From Rhodospirillales bacterium (GTDB lineage Bacteria; Pseudomonadota; Alphaproteobacteria; Kiloniellales; JACOMY01), in assembly GCA_014324045.1 (NCBI GenBank), contig JACOMY010000004.1, positions 1 through 64,000 of the forward strand: a stretch of 64,000 bases of DNA. Direction: 5' to 3'. Under the pieces are notes generated by a model. The model searched no databases, was not told where the DNA came from, and saw nothing but the letters and a program-made list of their open reading frames with translations. The position numbers and the translations under genes are program-made. Each line of letters opens with the position of its first letter. The first letter of the stretch is position 1. This document shows positions 55,754-64,000 of the stretch, one piece after another.

Positions 55754-57439
55754 TTAATCCGCTGCCTCCACCTTCTTGGCGCCGAAGGCCCCGAGGACGC
55801 CGTACGCTCTGAATGTCCCGGCGGTTTCGTAATGGCCCTCCCCATAGAATGCACCTCTGATGCTGCCTCCACGATTATCTACTCTTTTGCGGTACCTCTT
55901 CGCATAGCTGCCGTCCGCTGCGACCGGAATGTCCGGGAAGAGCATCCGGTCCCGCTTTACCCCTCGCGCGCTCACGTACTTCTCACCGAACCTGTCGTAA
56001 TCCCTGATGTTGAAGAAATTCGCATCGAGCATCGAATCGTCCATGTCGAACGTCAGTTCCGCCTCGCCCCGGAGGAGATTGTCTTTGTGTTCACCTTTCG
56101 AGGCGGTTCCCACCATCGAACCGCGCCAGACCGCATCCGCCGCCGGGCTGTCCCCTGTCCGTTCGCCGACCGCCACGACCATGCGTCCAACACTATGTAA
56201 CTCCGCAGCGCCGCGATTTACGAAGCCGCGGGGCACGACGAAGAAGCCCGCATCGTCCATCCAGGCGCCGAAAGAAAAGGGGGACGCAAAGGGGCGCCCG
56301 CCAAACGATTTATCAAGGGTTAAATAAATACCTTGATTTGGCAGGACCACACGTACGTTCTTCCTTAAAAATTCCACCCATGAGAAGGTCCTATCAATCG
56401 ACATGGACCTCCTATTATAAGGAATGAAATCTTTCGAATGGAGGACCGGGATCGACATTTCCCCGATCTTCGCTCTACAATCCTTGCCTTCACAGACCAC
56501 CTGCTTTGCCCTACGGGGTATTTTCCCTCCGGGCGCGTAATCTGTATCTACGAGTATGTCCTTGCGTACGTCCTCCGGTAAAGGGTTCACCGAATTTTTA
56601 TTCACTTTACCCACCAGATTTCTATCTAAGTGAAGGCGCAAGTCCACAGACAAATCCTCGGCATTTCTCTCCGATAGGGATGTCCCTCTCTCCGCATGGC
56701 TGCTTGCAGACCTCCAATTAACAACCCTGCCGAGCCTTATCAAACTCTTGTAAAGATCGAGATTCTTCCTGTAATTATCCTCAGAGTAGTGCTGAGATTC
56801 AAAGAACATCAGACTACTGAGAGGTCCGGTGCCCGGACCGTGCGCGAAAGACATGTAATGCCGATCACCATAACGGTTAACGCGGCTATCTGGATCTAGG
56901 CGACGGTTCGGGTTGATGTAGTGCTCCCCTAACACTGCTTTTATCCAATCATCTCTCACATACTTAGGATCGTAATGCCATGCATTAACGATGCCATTCA
57001 CCAAGTTTAATTTACCGGTGACACGGGATCCGTCTGTAAGCTCTTGTTCGTAAGAACCGTCCGGCCTAACCTCGATATCGGAAAATAATACAGGGGGATC
57101 CTGCCATTCGTGCTGGTTTTTGGACCGATTTCGATACCAAAAACCATACGGCGCTCGGGGTCGAATAGTTACGCTCAACTGCACGTTCGTTCTGTCGTCG
57201 TCCCCTCTAGAGAGGTACAATTCTGCCCGCGAGCCAGCCCCCTCAGCGTAGTTGGCTATCCATTGTTTATTGTTATCGACAGATTTGTCTCTAGGTATCT
57301 CCCAATCAGGAAACGGAATTCTTTTCACTCCTATGTATTGCGACTGATGCTCCTCTTGGGACTGCGCCTGTCCCGTCAAGCCTCCGGTCAGCAGGGCGGC
57401 AGCCGATAGGGCGATGCAAAAGCTAGAGAACTTTTTCAT
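55754..57439 (-). CDS. Secreted protein with a TbpB-like C-terminal beta-barrel
   Basis: This 561-residue protein has a Sec signal peptide (about 1-28, ALSAAALLTGG core, no lipobox). The last 125 residues match the TbpB-type barrel of transferrin-binding proteins and related surface proteins: WRGSMVGTASKG, RGEAELTFDMDDSMLD, ANFFNIRDYD, and the hallmark GAFYGEGHYETAG then GAFGAKK. The N-terminal 430 residues are a charged, Tyr-rich region of unknown ligand, with a Cys pair in CEGKDC. It is the full-length paralogue of the partial protein at 1-953. Such proteins are often delivered by Slam; no Slam gene is in the window. It lies between the conserved DUF2066 and purM genes; codon use (AGA, ATA, TTA) and lower GC indicate acquisition. 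AGGAG lies about 19 nt before the ATG. Confidence 0.88.
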   Translation of the reverse strand: MKKFSSFCIALSAAALLTGGLTGQAQSQEEHQSQYIGVKRIPFPDWEIPRDKSVDNNKQWIANYAEGAGSRAELYLSRGDDDRTNVQLSVTIRPRAPYGFWYRNRSKNQHEWQDPPVLFSDIEVRPDGSYEQELTDGSRVTGKLNLVNGIVNAWHYDPKYVRDDWIKAVLGEHYINPNRRLDPDSRVNRYGDRHYMSFAHGPGTGPLSSLMFFESQHYSEDNYRKNLDLYKSLIRLGRVVNWRSASSHAERGTSLSERNAEDLSVDLRLHLDRNLVGKVNKNSVNPLPEDVRKDILVDTDYAPGGKIPRRAKQVVCEGKDCRAKIGEMSIPVLHSKDFIPYNRRSMSIDRTFSWVEFLRKNVRVVLPNQGIYLTLDKSFGGRPFASPFSFGAWMDDAGFFVVPRGFVNRGAAELHSVGRMVVAVGERTGDSPAADAVWRGSMVGTASKGEHKDNLLRGEAELTFDMDDSMLDANFFNIRDYDRFGEKYVSARGVKRDRMLFPDIPVAADGSYAKRYRKRVDNRGGSIRGAFYGEGHYETAGTFRAYGVLGAFGAKKVEAAD

Positions 57440-57959
57440 GGTACCATACTCTTCACTCCTCTTTGCACACTGACAGCCTGCCTATGCAATCCGGCCTTTG
57501 GGCGCCTGTCGGCATACAGATACCTCACAACTTAGATGTTATCTTGTACGACTTGCCGTTAACCCGGTCAACCCGTCAAAGAGATATTTTTCTGTACCTT
57601 CGGCCTTGCAACTGAGAACCGCTCCCGCAGCGGCGGCAGAGGTTCTGCAGGGGCCCGGCACGGGACTCGCAATACCCTTGCAAGCTGCTTGCCGGAGTTG
57701 TTCCGCGCGGGCGGTCCAGCAGAAAACCGGCGGCGGTCTTCGATAGAGCGCTAGGATATTAGGTCGGCGCATTCAGGATCGCGACACCGATCATCATAAA
57801 GACGGTATCGGAGCAGTCGCAGGGCTGTTCATGCCGGCACCCCTCTTGCGGCTGGACTTCGGCCCCTTAGGCTGGCAGAACGGCACGGGTCACGCGGGTG
57901 CGTCGGCATGGAGAGACCGTCCGCACCGCATTGCATCCGCCTTGACGAGGAGTGCGCAC
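57440..57959 (+). other. Divergent promoter region between the TbpB-like gene and purM
   Basis: About 520 bp. The first 150 bp are AT-richer and probably hold the promoter of the TbpB-like gene; I could not fix -35/-10 or an iron (Fur) box. The rest is GC-rich with frames that lack family support. The purM frame can be extended upstream to 57831, but without homology. Confidence 0.4.
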
Positions 57960-59036
57960 GTGAGCCCCAGCGACGCCCCCCGATCGGCTCCTCTGACCTA
58001 TAAGGAGGCCGGCGTCGATATCGAGACAGGAGAGGCACTGATCTCGGCGATCCGGCCGCTGGCTAAGGCGACGGCGCGGACTGGCGTCATGGGCGGCCTG
58101 GGCGGTTTCGGCGCCCTCTTCGATCTCAAGGCGGCCGGCTTTCAGGATCCCATCCTGGTGTCGGGCACCGACGGCGTCGGCACCAAACTCAAGATCGCGA
58201 TTGAGACCGGCCGCCACGCCGACGTCGGCATCGACCTGGTCGCCATGTGTGTGAACGACCTGCTGGTACAGGGCGCCACCCCGCTCTTCTTCCTGGACTA
58301 CTTCGCCAGTGCCAAGCTGGAGCCCCAGGTCGCCGAAACGGTCATCGCCGGCATTGCCGAGGGCTGCCGCCAGGCCGGCGCTGCGCTGATCGGCGGCGAG
58401 ACCGCCGAGCTACCTGGGCTCTATGCGGCCGGCGACTACGACTTGGCCGGATTCTCGGTCGGTGCGGTAGAGCGCAACCGCTTGCTACCGCGCGGCGATC
58501 TTCAGGCCGGCGACCTGCTGCTGGCACTGCCCTCCAGCGGGCTGCACTCCAACGGCTTTTCCCTGGTACGCCGCCTAATTGAGGAGCAGGGACTCAAGTA
58601 TGACGCGCCGGTCCCCTTCGAAAGCCAGGCCGAGACCTTGGGGGCTGCACTGCTTACGCCGACCAGGATCTACGCAGAGGCCCTGTTGCCGCTCCTGGCC
58701 GAAGGTAAGATCAAGGCCATGGCGCATATAACCGGCGGCGGCCTGCCCGGCAATCTGCCGCGCGTCCTTCCCGATTCCTTGGTGGCCGAGGTCGATCCGC
58801 TGCCCGTGCCGCTGCTGCCGGTATTCGCCTGGATCCACGGTTCTGGCCTCATTGAGGACGCTGAACTCCTGCGCGCCTTCAATATGGGCATCGGCATGGT
58901 TTTGGCCGTAGAGGCCGACGCTGCCGGGGCACTGCTTGAGCGGCTGGCCCCCGAGGGTGCCTTCGCGCTCGGCCGGCTCGTCCCCCGCGCGGCAGGCGAC
59001 GCTCCGCTGCGCCACTGCGGCCCCTTACTGCCATGA
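57960..59036 (+). CDS. purM: Phosphoribosylformylglycinamidine cyclo-ligase PurM
   Basis: This 358-residue AIR synthetase performs the fifth step of purine synthesis. [17 protein letters not shown] opens the protein; [19 protein letters not shown] (about 62-80) and [20 protein letters not shown] (about 143-162) are the family's nucleotide-binding and catalytic stretches, and [16 protein letters not shown] lies in the C-terminal domain. I start at GTG 57960 because GAGGAG lies 7 nt upstream and the family start aligns. It overlaps purN by 4 nt. Confidence 0.97.
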   Translation: MSPSDAPRSAPLTYKEAGVDIETGEALISAIRPLAKATARTGVMGGLGGFGALFDLKAAGFQDPILVSGTDGVGTKLKIAIETGRHADVGIDLVAMCVNDLLVQGATPLFFLDYFASAKLEPQVAETVIAGIAEGCRQAGAALIGGETAELPGLYAAGDYDLAGFSVGAVERNRLLPRGDLQAGDLLLALPSSGLHSNGFSLVRRLIEEQGLKYDAPVPFESQAETLGAALLTPTRIYAEALLPLLAEGKIKAMAHITGGGLPGNLPRVLPDSLVAEVDPLPVPLLPVFAWIHGSGLIEDAELLRAFNMGIGMVLAVEADAAGALLERLAPEGAFALGRLVPRAAGDAPLRHCGPLLP

Positions 59037-59680
59037 GCCGGGTTCCGACCGCCGTCCTGGTTTCCGGCCGCGGTAGCAATCTGAAAGCCCTGCTGGAGGC
59101 CTCCAGGGACCCAAGCTACCCGGCCGAGATCACCCTGGCGATCTCCAACGAGCCGGAGGCCCCGGCAATCGATATGGCGGCCGAAGCCGGCTGCGAGGTG
59201 GCCTTGGTGCCGCATCGCGACCAGCCCAGCCACTGCCAGTTCGAGACTCTGCTGCAAACCCACATCCTGGAGAGCGCCTGCCAGCTCGTCTGCCTGGCTG
59301 GCTTCATGCGGGTGCTCTCGCCGGCCTTCGTCGGCCTCTGGGCAGGGCGCATGCTGAACATTCACCCCTCCCTGCTGCCGTCCTTCCCAGGGCTCGATAG
59401 CCACCGGCGCGCGCTGGAGGCCGGAGTCAGACTCAGCGGCTGCAGCGTGCACTTCGTGACCGAAGAGTTGGACGGCGGACCGATCATCGGCCAAGCCGCC
59501 GTGCCGGTGGCGCCCGACGACGACGAAGCCAGCCTGGCGGCCCGGGTTTTGGCTGCCGAGCACCGGCTTTACCCGGTCTGTCTGGCCTTGGTCGCCGAGG
59601 GAAAGGTGCGCATGGAGGAGGGACGCATCGTGTGGGACGCTGTCGCGTCCGGGGACGCTCTTCTCAATCCATCGGCCTGA
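59033..59680 (+). CDS. purN: Phosphoribosylglycinamide formyltransferase PurN
   Basis: This 215-residue folate-dependent enzyme performs the third step of purine synthesis. [15 protein letters not shown] (about 8-22) binds phosphate; [16 protein letters not shown] and the active-site set in [16 protein letters not shown] (Asn-x-His, about 103-118), [20 protein letters not shown] with the catalytic Asp, are complete. It starts inside the purM stop (ATGA), so the two are coupled. Confidence 0.97.
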   Translation: MSRVPTAVLVSGRGSNLKALLEASRDPSYPAEITLAISNEPEAPAIDMAAEAGCEVALVPHRDQPSHCQFETLLQTHILESACQLVCLAGFMRVLSPAFVGLWAGRMLNIHPSLLPSFPGLDSHRRALEAGVRLSGCSVHFVTEELDGGPIIGQAAVPVAPDDDEASLAARVLAAEHRLYPVCLALVAEGKVRMEEGRIVWDAVASGDALLNPSA

Positions 59681-59715
59681 AAACCAGCGACTGGCATTAT
59701 CGCAAATTTTTGTTG

Positions 59716-59794
59716 TAACGCATCCGCGTTAAGTTATATACAAAAAGATGATGGGGAATCGGGAAAGGTCGAAGGGATCTAGGTAATCCTAGAT
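59716..59794 (+). promoter_or_regulatory. Two short perfect inverted repeats upstream of the TM2 gene
   Basis: TAACGC-ATCC-GCGTTA (59716-59731) and ATCTAGG-TAAT-CCTAGAT (59777-59794) lie in the AT-richer gap after purN. Either could be an operator or part of a transcript end; neither is followed by a T-run, so I do not call a terminator. Confidence 0.4.
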
Positions 59795-59953
59795 ACCGTC
59801 GAAAGTGCGAGCGCTTCGGCAGCACCGAGGCCTTGACCGGACGTGTCGCAGTAAGCAAACCTGACGGCTCGGTTCCCAGCAGGCCGCTTCCTGGAAGTTG
59901 TCGTCCGGACGCAATGCTTCCACAATAAACTTGGTTAAAGTTAGGAGGAAAAG

Positions 59954-60298
59954 ATGGTCGATACAAACGAAATGAGCATAAACAGATTAAAGAATATAAG
60001 TAACACAAACAAAAAAATTCTACTTGAATTACGCGTACTTAACGAAAAACCGTCGAAGGGAATAGCCTATCTATTATTGATCACTGGGGGTGGTCTTATT
60101 GGACTTCACAGATTTTATTTAGGTAAATCCGGAACAGCAATACTAATGATTATCCTTCTTATTTTAACGTTAGGGATTGGTACTCTAGTTTGGATGGTGG
60201 TAGATCTGTTTCTGATTCCAGAAATGGTGCAAACACGGACAGATGAAATCCGCCAAAAGATCAAGCTTGAGTTTGATGAACTCGCCGCTGACAATTAA
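59954..60298 (+). CDS. TM2-domain small membrane protein
   Basis: This 114-residue protein has a charged N-terminal helix (about 5-32) and a TM2 domain: GIAYLLLITGGGLIGLHRFY then two membrane segments, with the typical LHRFYLGKSGTA and WMVVDLFLIPEMV (about 37-97). TM2 proteins are small bacterial membrane proteins of poorly known function. AGGAGG 7 nt before the ATG is a strong ribosome binding site. It is strikingly AT-rich against its neighbours, sits alone between purN and the fumarase genes, and was probably acquired by transfer. Confidence 0.85.
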   Translation: MVDTNEMSINRLKNISNTNKKILLELRVLNEKPSKGIAYLLLITGGGLIGLHRFYLGKSGTAILMIILLILTLGIGTLVWMVVDLFLIPEMVQTRTDEIRQKIKLEFDELAADN

Positions 60299-60579
60299 GT
60301 CTTGCGCGCCCCGCCTGCGGCGTCGCCGGGCTTAATCGGCGGCTCTACCCTGATCGCCGACAAAGCCGCGGGCGGCCTGTAAGGTCGGCATCGGCATGTG
60401 CCAAGCCAAGACCCTTTTCGCCACGGCCGCCTCTAAGATCTTGGCCCCGCAGATCATCGCGCACAAGACCGACGGCGGCTTAGGCGTCATGCCGAAGGCG
60501 GTAGCTAGCGTAGCTTATCAGACGCCAGCCACAGCGATGCCGGAATCGCGGCGCACGCGGGTGAAGGGCGGCGGCCGTG
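60299..60579 (+). other. Intergenic region between the TM2 and fumarase genes
   Basis: About 280 bp of GC-rich sequence with no recognisable gene. A 76-codon frame (60396-60626) reads into the end of the fumarase gene and resembles nothing I know. Confidence 0.4.
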
Positions 60580-61257
60580 TCAGATCAACTCGTCGCTGCG
60601 GTCGTCGGTTTCGCCGAAGCGCTTGAGGACGGCGGGCTTGGTGCCTTCGTAAACTGCCTTCAGACCGGCCGAGATCTTGGCATTCTCCCGCTCGAAGAGG
60701 CAGTTTCCGTCACAGTCCGAGGCAACCAGGAAGGGCCCCATGTTCTCCGCCTCGATCACCCACATGGCTTGTGCAAGCCCCAGTTCCTTGCGCCAGTACA
60801 CACCCTTTACCGTCTTGATGCCGCGTCCTAACAAAGCGCCGGTGCCATAGCCCACGGTAGTGAGATAGACGGCCCCGTGTGGGACGAACTTGGTCCGGTA
60901 GTCCTCCGGGCTCATGCCGCCCTTGCCGACGATTAGCTGCGCGCCCGAAAGCCGAAGCCAGGGCTCGATCCACTTGGAGAAGCGGAAGGAGGCCGTGGCG
61001 GTAACCGCCCCCATCTCGATGGAGCCGTCGGCATGCTCCACCGCGGCCGGCGCGCAGTGGAAGTTGGCCGCGCTCTCGGCCGGCAGATCCAGCGGCAGCG
61101 GCTGCTTTTCCTCCAACGCGCGCATGTAGACGCCCTCGCGCCCGGTGTAGAGCAGGCCGTCCAGGAAAACCACGTCGCCCAGACGGAGGGCGGCGAGGTC
61201 ATCGAACGAAGGCTTGGTGCTCAGGCGGACTTGACGCCGGGGTTCGGCAGTTCCCAT
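60580..61257 (-). CDS. Class I fumarate hydratase, beta subunit (two-subunit type)
   Basis: This 225-residue protein corresponds to the C-terminal domain of class I fumarases and to tartrate dehydratase beta subunits. LRLGDVVFLDGLLYTGREG (about 22-40) opens the fold; LIVGKGGMSPEDYR and VGYGTGALLGRGIKTV hold the substrate-binding residues, and AMWVIEAENMGPFLV is conserved. It overlaps the alpha gene by 37 nt, so the two are coupled. It lacks the iron-sulfur cysteines, which lie on alpha. Fumarate is the likelier substrate than tartrate in a TCA setting, but sequence alone does not decide. Confidence 0.85.
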   Translation of the reverse strand: MGTAEPRRQVRLSTKPSFDDLAALRLGDVVFLDGLLYTGREGVYMRALEEKQPLPLDLPAESAANFHCAPAAVEHADGSIEMGAVTATASFRFSKWIEPWLRLSGAQLIVGKGGMSPEDYRTKFVPHGAVYLTTVGYGTGALLGRGIKTVKGVYWRKELGLAQAMWVIEAENMGPFLVASDCDGNCLFERENAKISAGLKAVYEGTKPAVLKRFGETDDRSDELI

Positions 61258-62183
61258 CGCACGCTCTCCCTGCGCTGATAGTCGGTGAACCATTGGGGGT
61301 CGGTGCGCTCTTCCACCCGGCCGTCGGCATAGATGCGCGCGCAGGCGCGCCGCGACGAGAGGCAGAAGGCATGCACAGACATTTGCATGCCGCCAGTGTG
61401 GCAATAGCCGACCTCGATGTGGCTATCGATCACCATGGAGGAGCCGACGAAGCCCATGGCCCCCATGCCGATGGAGTTCCCCAGTTCGGTCAATTCCTCT
61501 TCCAGGGCGGCGATCTTCGGATCGGGGTTGCGGTCGCCCACCACCCGCAGGCAGGCCGCCCGTTTACCCAGCACCATGCAGGTGTCCTTGGAGCCGCCGA
61601 GACCGATGCCGACGATGGCCGGTTGGCAGGCAAGTCCCCGCTTGCCGAAGGCCACCAAGCTATCGAGGAAGAAGCGTTTGATGCCGGGAATGCCGTCGGC
61701 GGGGAAGAGCATGCGGTAGTCGGTGCCGAACAGACCGCCCTTGTGCACCGTGATCAAATCGATCCAGCTGCCGCCGGGCTCAAAACCGTACTCGATCTCC
61801 GGCGCGCCGATGCCGACGTTGTTATCGTGATCGGTGCGCCAAAGCGGATGCACGCGGTTGGGGCGCAGCGGGATCTCCGCGGTCGCCTTGGCCGTGGCGC
61901 AGCGCAGGGCCTCCTCAAGGGCCACTGGTCCGCCGGCGATCCGCGTCTCGTTGCCCATCTTCACATACCAACGCGGACAGCCGGTATCGCCGCACATGGC
62001 CCGGCGGTCTTCCTTCGCCGCTCGGTAGTTTTCCAGCATCGCCCGCAGCACGAAGGAGGAGAGATCGCCCTCCTCCGACGCGGCAGCCTGCTCGATGCCG
62101 GCCAGGTAGTCTTCTGGGATCTCAATGGCCGCCTTGGCCATCAGGCGCTCGGCGGTGATCTGGATCGACTCGATCGGAATCAC
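61221..62183 (-). CDS. Class I fumarate hydratase, alpha subunit (two-subunit type)
   Basis: This 320-residue protein is the [4Fe-4S]-binding half of a heterodimeric class I fumarase, homologous to tartrate dehydratase alpha. The three cluster cysteines are visible: MCGDTGCPRW (about 63-72), GLGGSKDTCMVLGKRA (about 191-206) and VGYCHTGGMQ (about 258-267). The start at GTG 62183 has GGAGAG 8 nt upstream; TTG 62198 lies five codons earlier. The beta subunit follows with overlap. The cluster makes the enzyme oxygen-sensitive in known cases. Confidence 0.87.
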   Translation of the reverse strand: MIPIESIQITAERLMAKAAIEIPEDYLAGIEQAAASEEGDLSSFVLRAMLENYRAAKEDRRAMCGDTGCPRWYVKMGNETRIAGGPVALEEALRCATAKATAEIPLRPNRVHPLWRTDHDNNVGIGAPEIEYGFEPGGSWIDLITVHKGGLFGTDYRMLFPADGIPGIKRFFLDSLVAFGKRGLACQPAIVGIGLGGSKDTCMVLGKRAACLRVVGDRNPDPKIAALEEELTELGNSIGMGAMGFVGSSMVIDSHIEVGYCHTGGMQMSVHAFCLSSRRACARIYADGRVEERTDPQWFTDYQRRESVRWELPNPGVKSA

Positions 62184-62441
62184 GGGTTGGCTCTCCAAAC
62201 CGGTTCAGACGCAATACTATGGACACAATCCCGGCCACCGCGCCGAACCGGTTGGGGGAGCGGCGGCCGTGCCGCTGGAGCGGCCAGTATTTGTCGTCGT
62301 CCTTGCACGTCTGCAGGGCCTCGAAGCGGGTTATAGGATAACCACGCGGATTGCACCGACGAAGGCGCGGAAATACACCGCGCACCCAAACACTAGCGGA
62401 TTGTCCGCACCCTCCACAACTGAACCTTGATGCTCCACTAT

Positions 62442-64000
62442 TCAGGATTCGTCATCCGGCCCATAGTCCGAACCGGCGGGTTGCAGATCTTCGGTCTTGT
62501 CACCTTCGGGTGCTGGAAGTGATCGCATTTCACCGTCATACTCGTTCTCTTCTTCGACCTTCTCTTCCTCGACCGGGGGTTCTGTGTCTTTCCGGGCTGC
62601 GCGATCATCTCGAAGAAGCTGTTCAAGCTTTTGATGCAGCCGGTCCACAACAGCAGCCGGATCGCGGAACCAGTCCGTCGACCAGATCCGCAGGATCGTC
62701 CAGCCTAGGCCCTCCAGAACAGCTTGCCGCACCTTGTCTCGGTCCCGAGCCGTGGCCGAGCGATGGTACGTGGCCCCGTCACATTCGATACCGGCAAGAT
62801 AAGCACCCGCGCGATCGGGATTCACGATCCCGAGGTCGATGCGAAAACCGGACACCCCGATTTGGGTGCGAGCTTCCCACCCCTTGGCGCGGAAGGCGGC
62901 GGCGACGGCTTCTTCGAACGGGCTCTCGGCCGGCCCAAGCGATCCTTCTTCACGCGCAGACAGGGCAACCGCGCCGCGCTCAGCATAATCCAGAAAGGCT
63001 TTCAGATCCCGAACCCCGGTCGCGCGTGTCCGCGACAGATCGATCTGGTCATGGGTCAGCGACGCATAGATATGCAGTTCGCGCCGCGCGCGTGTGATGG
63101 CAACCAATCAGGGGTGGAGCTAGGAGATATTGGCGCAGTTCGCGCCGCGCGCGTGTGATGGCAACATTCAGCCGCTTTTCCCCGCCATCCGCATTCAGCG
63201 CGCCGAAATTCATCGACAGCTTGCCAGTCGGATCGGGCGCGAAGGTGATCGAAAACAGCATCACGTCGCGCTCATCGCCCTGGATGTTTTCCAGATTCTT
63301 CACGATGACCGGCTCTTCGCGCTCCTCGGCAAAGAACCACTCGAGGGCCGGGTTGTCGCGCCGCATCTTGTCCAGCAGATCAAGGATCAGCCCCTGTTGC
63401 TGGGTATTGAAAGTGACCACGCCCAGCGTCGGCCGGTCGCCCTCTGTCTGCTCGAGCCATGCGGTCAGACGCCGGCGGATCGTCTCGACAATCGCCTTGG
63501 CCTCGTCCGCATTGGTGCGCTCTGCCCCGCGCGCATATGTTCCGTCTATCTTGTGGAATTGCACCGCCTTGCTGCCGGTGCTGGGGGCAGGAAAGGTGAC
63601 AAGGCCATCGCCATAGTAGTAATGGTTTGAAAACGCGATCAGCGCCTCATCCCGGCTGCGGTAATGCCAGCGCAACCGGCGCGTGGATATACCGGCCGCT
63701 GTCACCTCGTCGAGGATTGAGGGCATATCGTGAAGCGTAGCATCCATGCCGCCATCTTCGCCCTCCTCATCGCTGCGGCCAAAGAAGTTGGTCGGTGGCA
63801 GCTGTTGGGGATCGCCGACGATAATCGACTGCTTGGCGCGCGCAATGGCACCGATCGCATTCCATGTGGCGATTTGCGAGGCCTCGTCGAAAATCACCAC
63901 GTCAAACCTCGCCTGCCCTGCAGGCAGATACTGGGCAATCGACAGCGGAGATATCAGAATGCAGGGCGCCAGCTTTGGCAATACCCCGCCAAGATTTTCC
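62442..64000 (-). pseudogene. Superfamily 1 helicase with a Vsr-like (MTES_1575) nuclease domain, frameshifted and cut by the window edge
   Basis: The upstream frame (63049 to beyond 64000) carries helicase motifs: VVIFDEASQ (Walker B), GDPQQLPPTNF (motif III), RRLRWHYRSRDEALIAF (motif IV), NIQGDERDVMLFSITF (motif V) and NVAITRARREL (motif VI). The next frame (62442 to about 63100) restarts at VAITRARREL and continues with SPFEEAVAAAFRAKGW, GFRIDLGIV, GIECDGATYH and LGWTILRIWSTDWF, a REase_MTES_1575/Vsr-type nuclease. A 61-bp partial duplication (63074-63165) separates the frames; without it one continuous protein results. Large proteins of this plan (DUF4011-helicase-nuclease) are common near defence genes. 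The 5' part is outside the window; the 258 bp before it toward fumarase show nothing. Confidence 0.85.
63074..63165 (+). repeat. 61-bp duplication step with 31-bp repeat arms in the helicase gene
   Basis: A 31-bp sequence starting GCAGTTCGCGCCGCGCGCGT is found at 63074-63104 and again, identical, at 63135-63165, separated by 30 bp unrelated to the gene. The offset of 61 is not a multiple of three and shifts the helicase frame. Confidence 0.9.

Noticed and set aside
59697-59760. Terminator after purN
   Set aside because: TAACGC-ATCC-GCGTTA forms only a 6-bp stem and no T-run follows it on the plus strand.
60396-60626. A 76-codon plus-strand frame before the fumarase genes
   Set aside because: Overlaps the end of the fumarase beta gene on the other strand and resembles nothing known.

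Overview
The window looks like a chromosome segment of a GC-rich alphaproteobacterium, most likely of the Rhodospirillales or a close relative. This is inferred from gene content and order. The gene sets are typical of the group: ferredoxin-CarD-RpoH, pstSCAB-phoU-phoB, BolA/J-domain/cobS-cobT, prfB-PBP1a-amidase-RNase E, and ppk-ppx with HdaA, an AI-2E-type permease, a DUF2066 protein and purM-purN. No rRNA, tRNA or CRISPR array was seen.

Layout. 1-1.2 kb: start of a secreted TbpB-like protein that runs off the left edge. 1.4-6 kb: a secreted nuclease-like protein, then rpoH, a degenerate phosphoesterase, carD and a ferredoxin, all on the minus strand. 6.1-9.4 kb: htpG and a drug/metabolite transporter. 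9.5-15.9 kb: the complete Pst phosphate transporter with phoU and phoB, but no phoR. 16-18.5 kb: a tight four-gene operon of a ferric-reductase-like/Rieske fusion with three membrane proteins. 18.7-24.4 kb: recQ, a Na+/Ca2+ antiporter, a YifB ATPase and alkB. 24.5-27.9 kb: dnaK-dnaJ behind a good RpoH-type promoter. 28-31.4 kb: NnrU, an amidohydrolase/isochorismatase pair, ChaC and BolA. 31.5-35.1 kb: a J-domain protein and cobS-cobT. 35.1-36 kb: a frameshifted sulfotransferase. 36-45 kb: prfB with its programmed frameshift, PBP1a, a cell-wall amidase and RNase E. 45-49.6 kb: ppx, ppk and a SixA-like phosphatase. 49.8-51.1 kb: the wreck of a CYTH-CHAD gene abutting an IS630 remnant. 51.2-55 kb: SDR, HdaA, permease and DUF2066. 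55-57.5 kb: a uvrB scrap and the second TbpB-like gene. 58-59.7 kb: purM-purN. 59.9-62.2 kb: an AT-rich TM2 gene and a two-subunit class I fumarase. 62.4-64 kb: a helicase-nuclease gene broken by a 61-bp duplication, running off the right edge.

How the parts fit. Stress and protein folding are well represented: RpoH sits in the same window as three of its likely targets (htpG, dnaK, dnaJ). Phosphate physiology forms a second theme: Pst/PhoU/PhoB at 9.5-16 kb and the polyphosphate genes ppk/ppx/SixA at 45-50 kb, where a CYTH-CHAD protein has been lost. The accessory material sits in breaks between conserved blocks and is where decay is concentrated.

Most unusual signals. (1) Two TbpB-like secreted paralogues 55 kb apart with nearly the same signal peptide. 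(2) The ferric-reductase/Rieske operon, whose partner carries a conserved Cys4-His motif of unknown function. (3) A recurring pattern of short two-copy head-to-tail duplications (periods about 12-19 bp, one of 61 bp) in genes and between genes. (4) Several broken genes: sulfotransferase, CYTH-CHAD, IS630, uvrB scrap and helicase. (5) Two proteins that keep their fold but have lost canonical catalytic residues: the phosphoesterase and the SDR.
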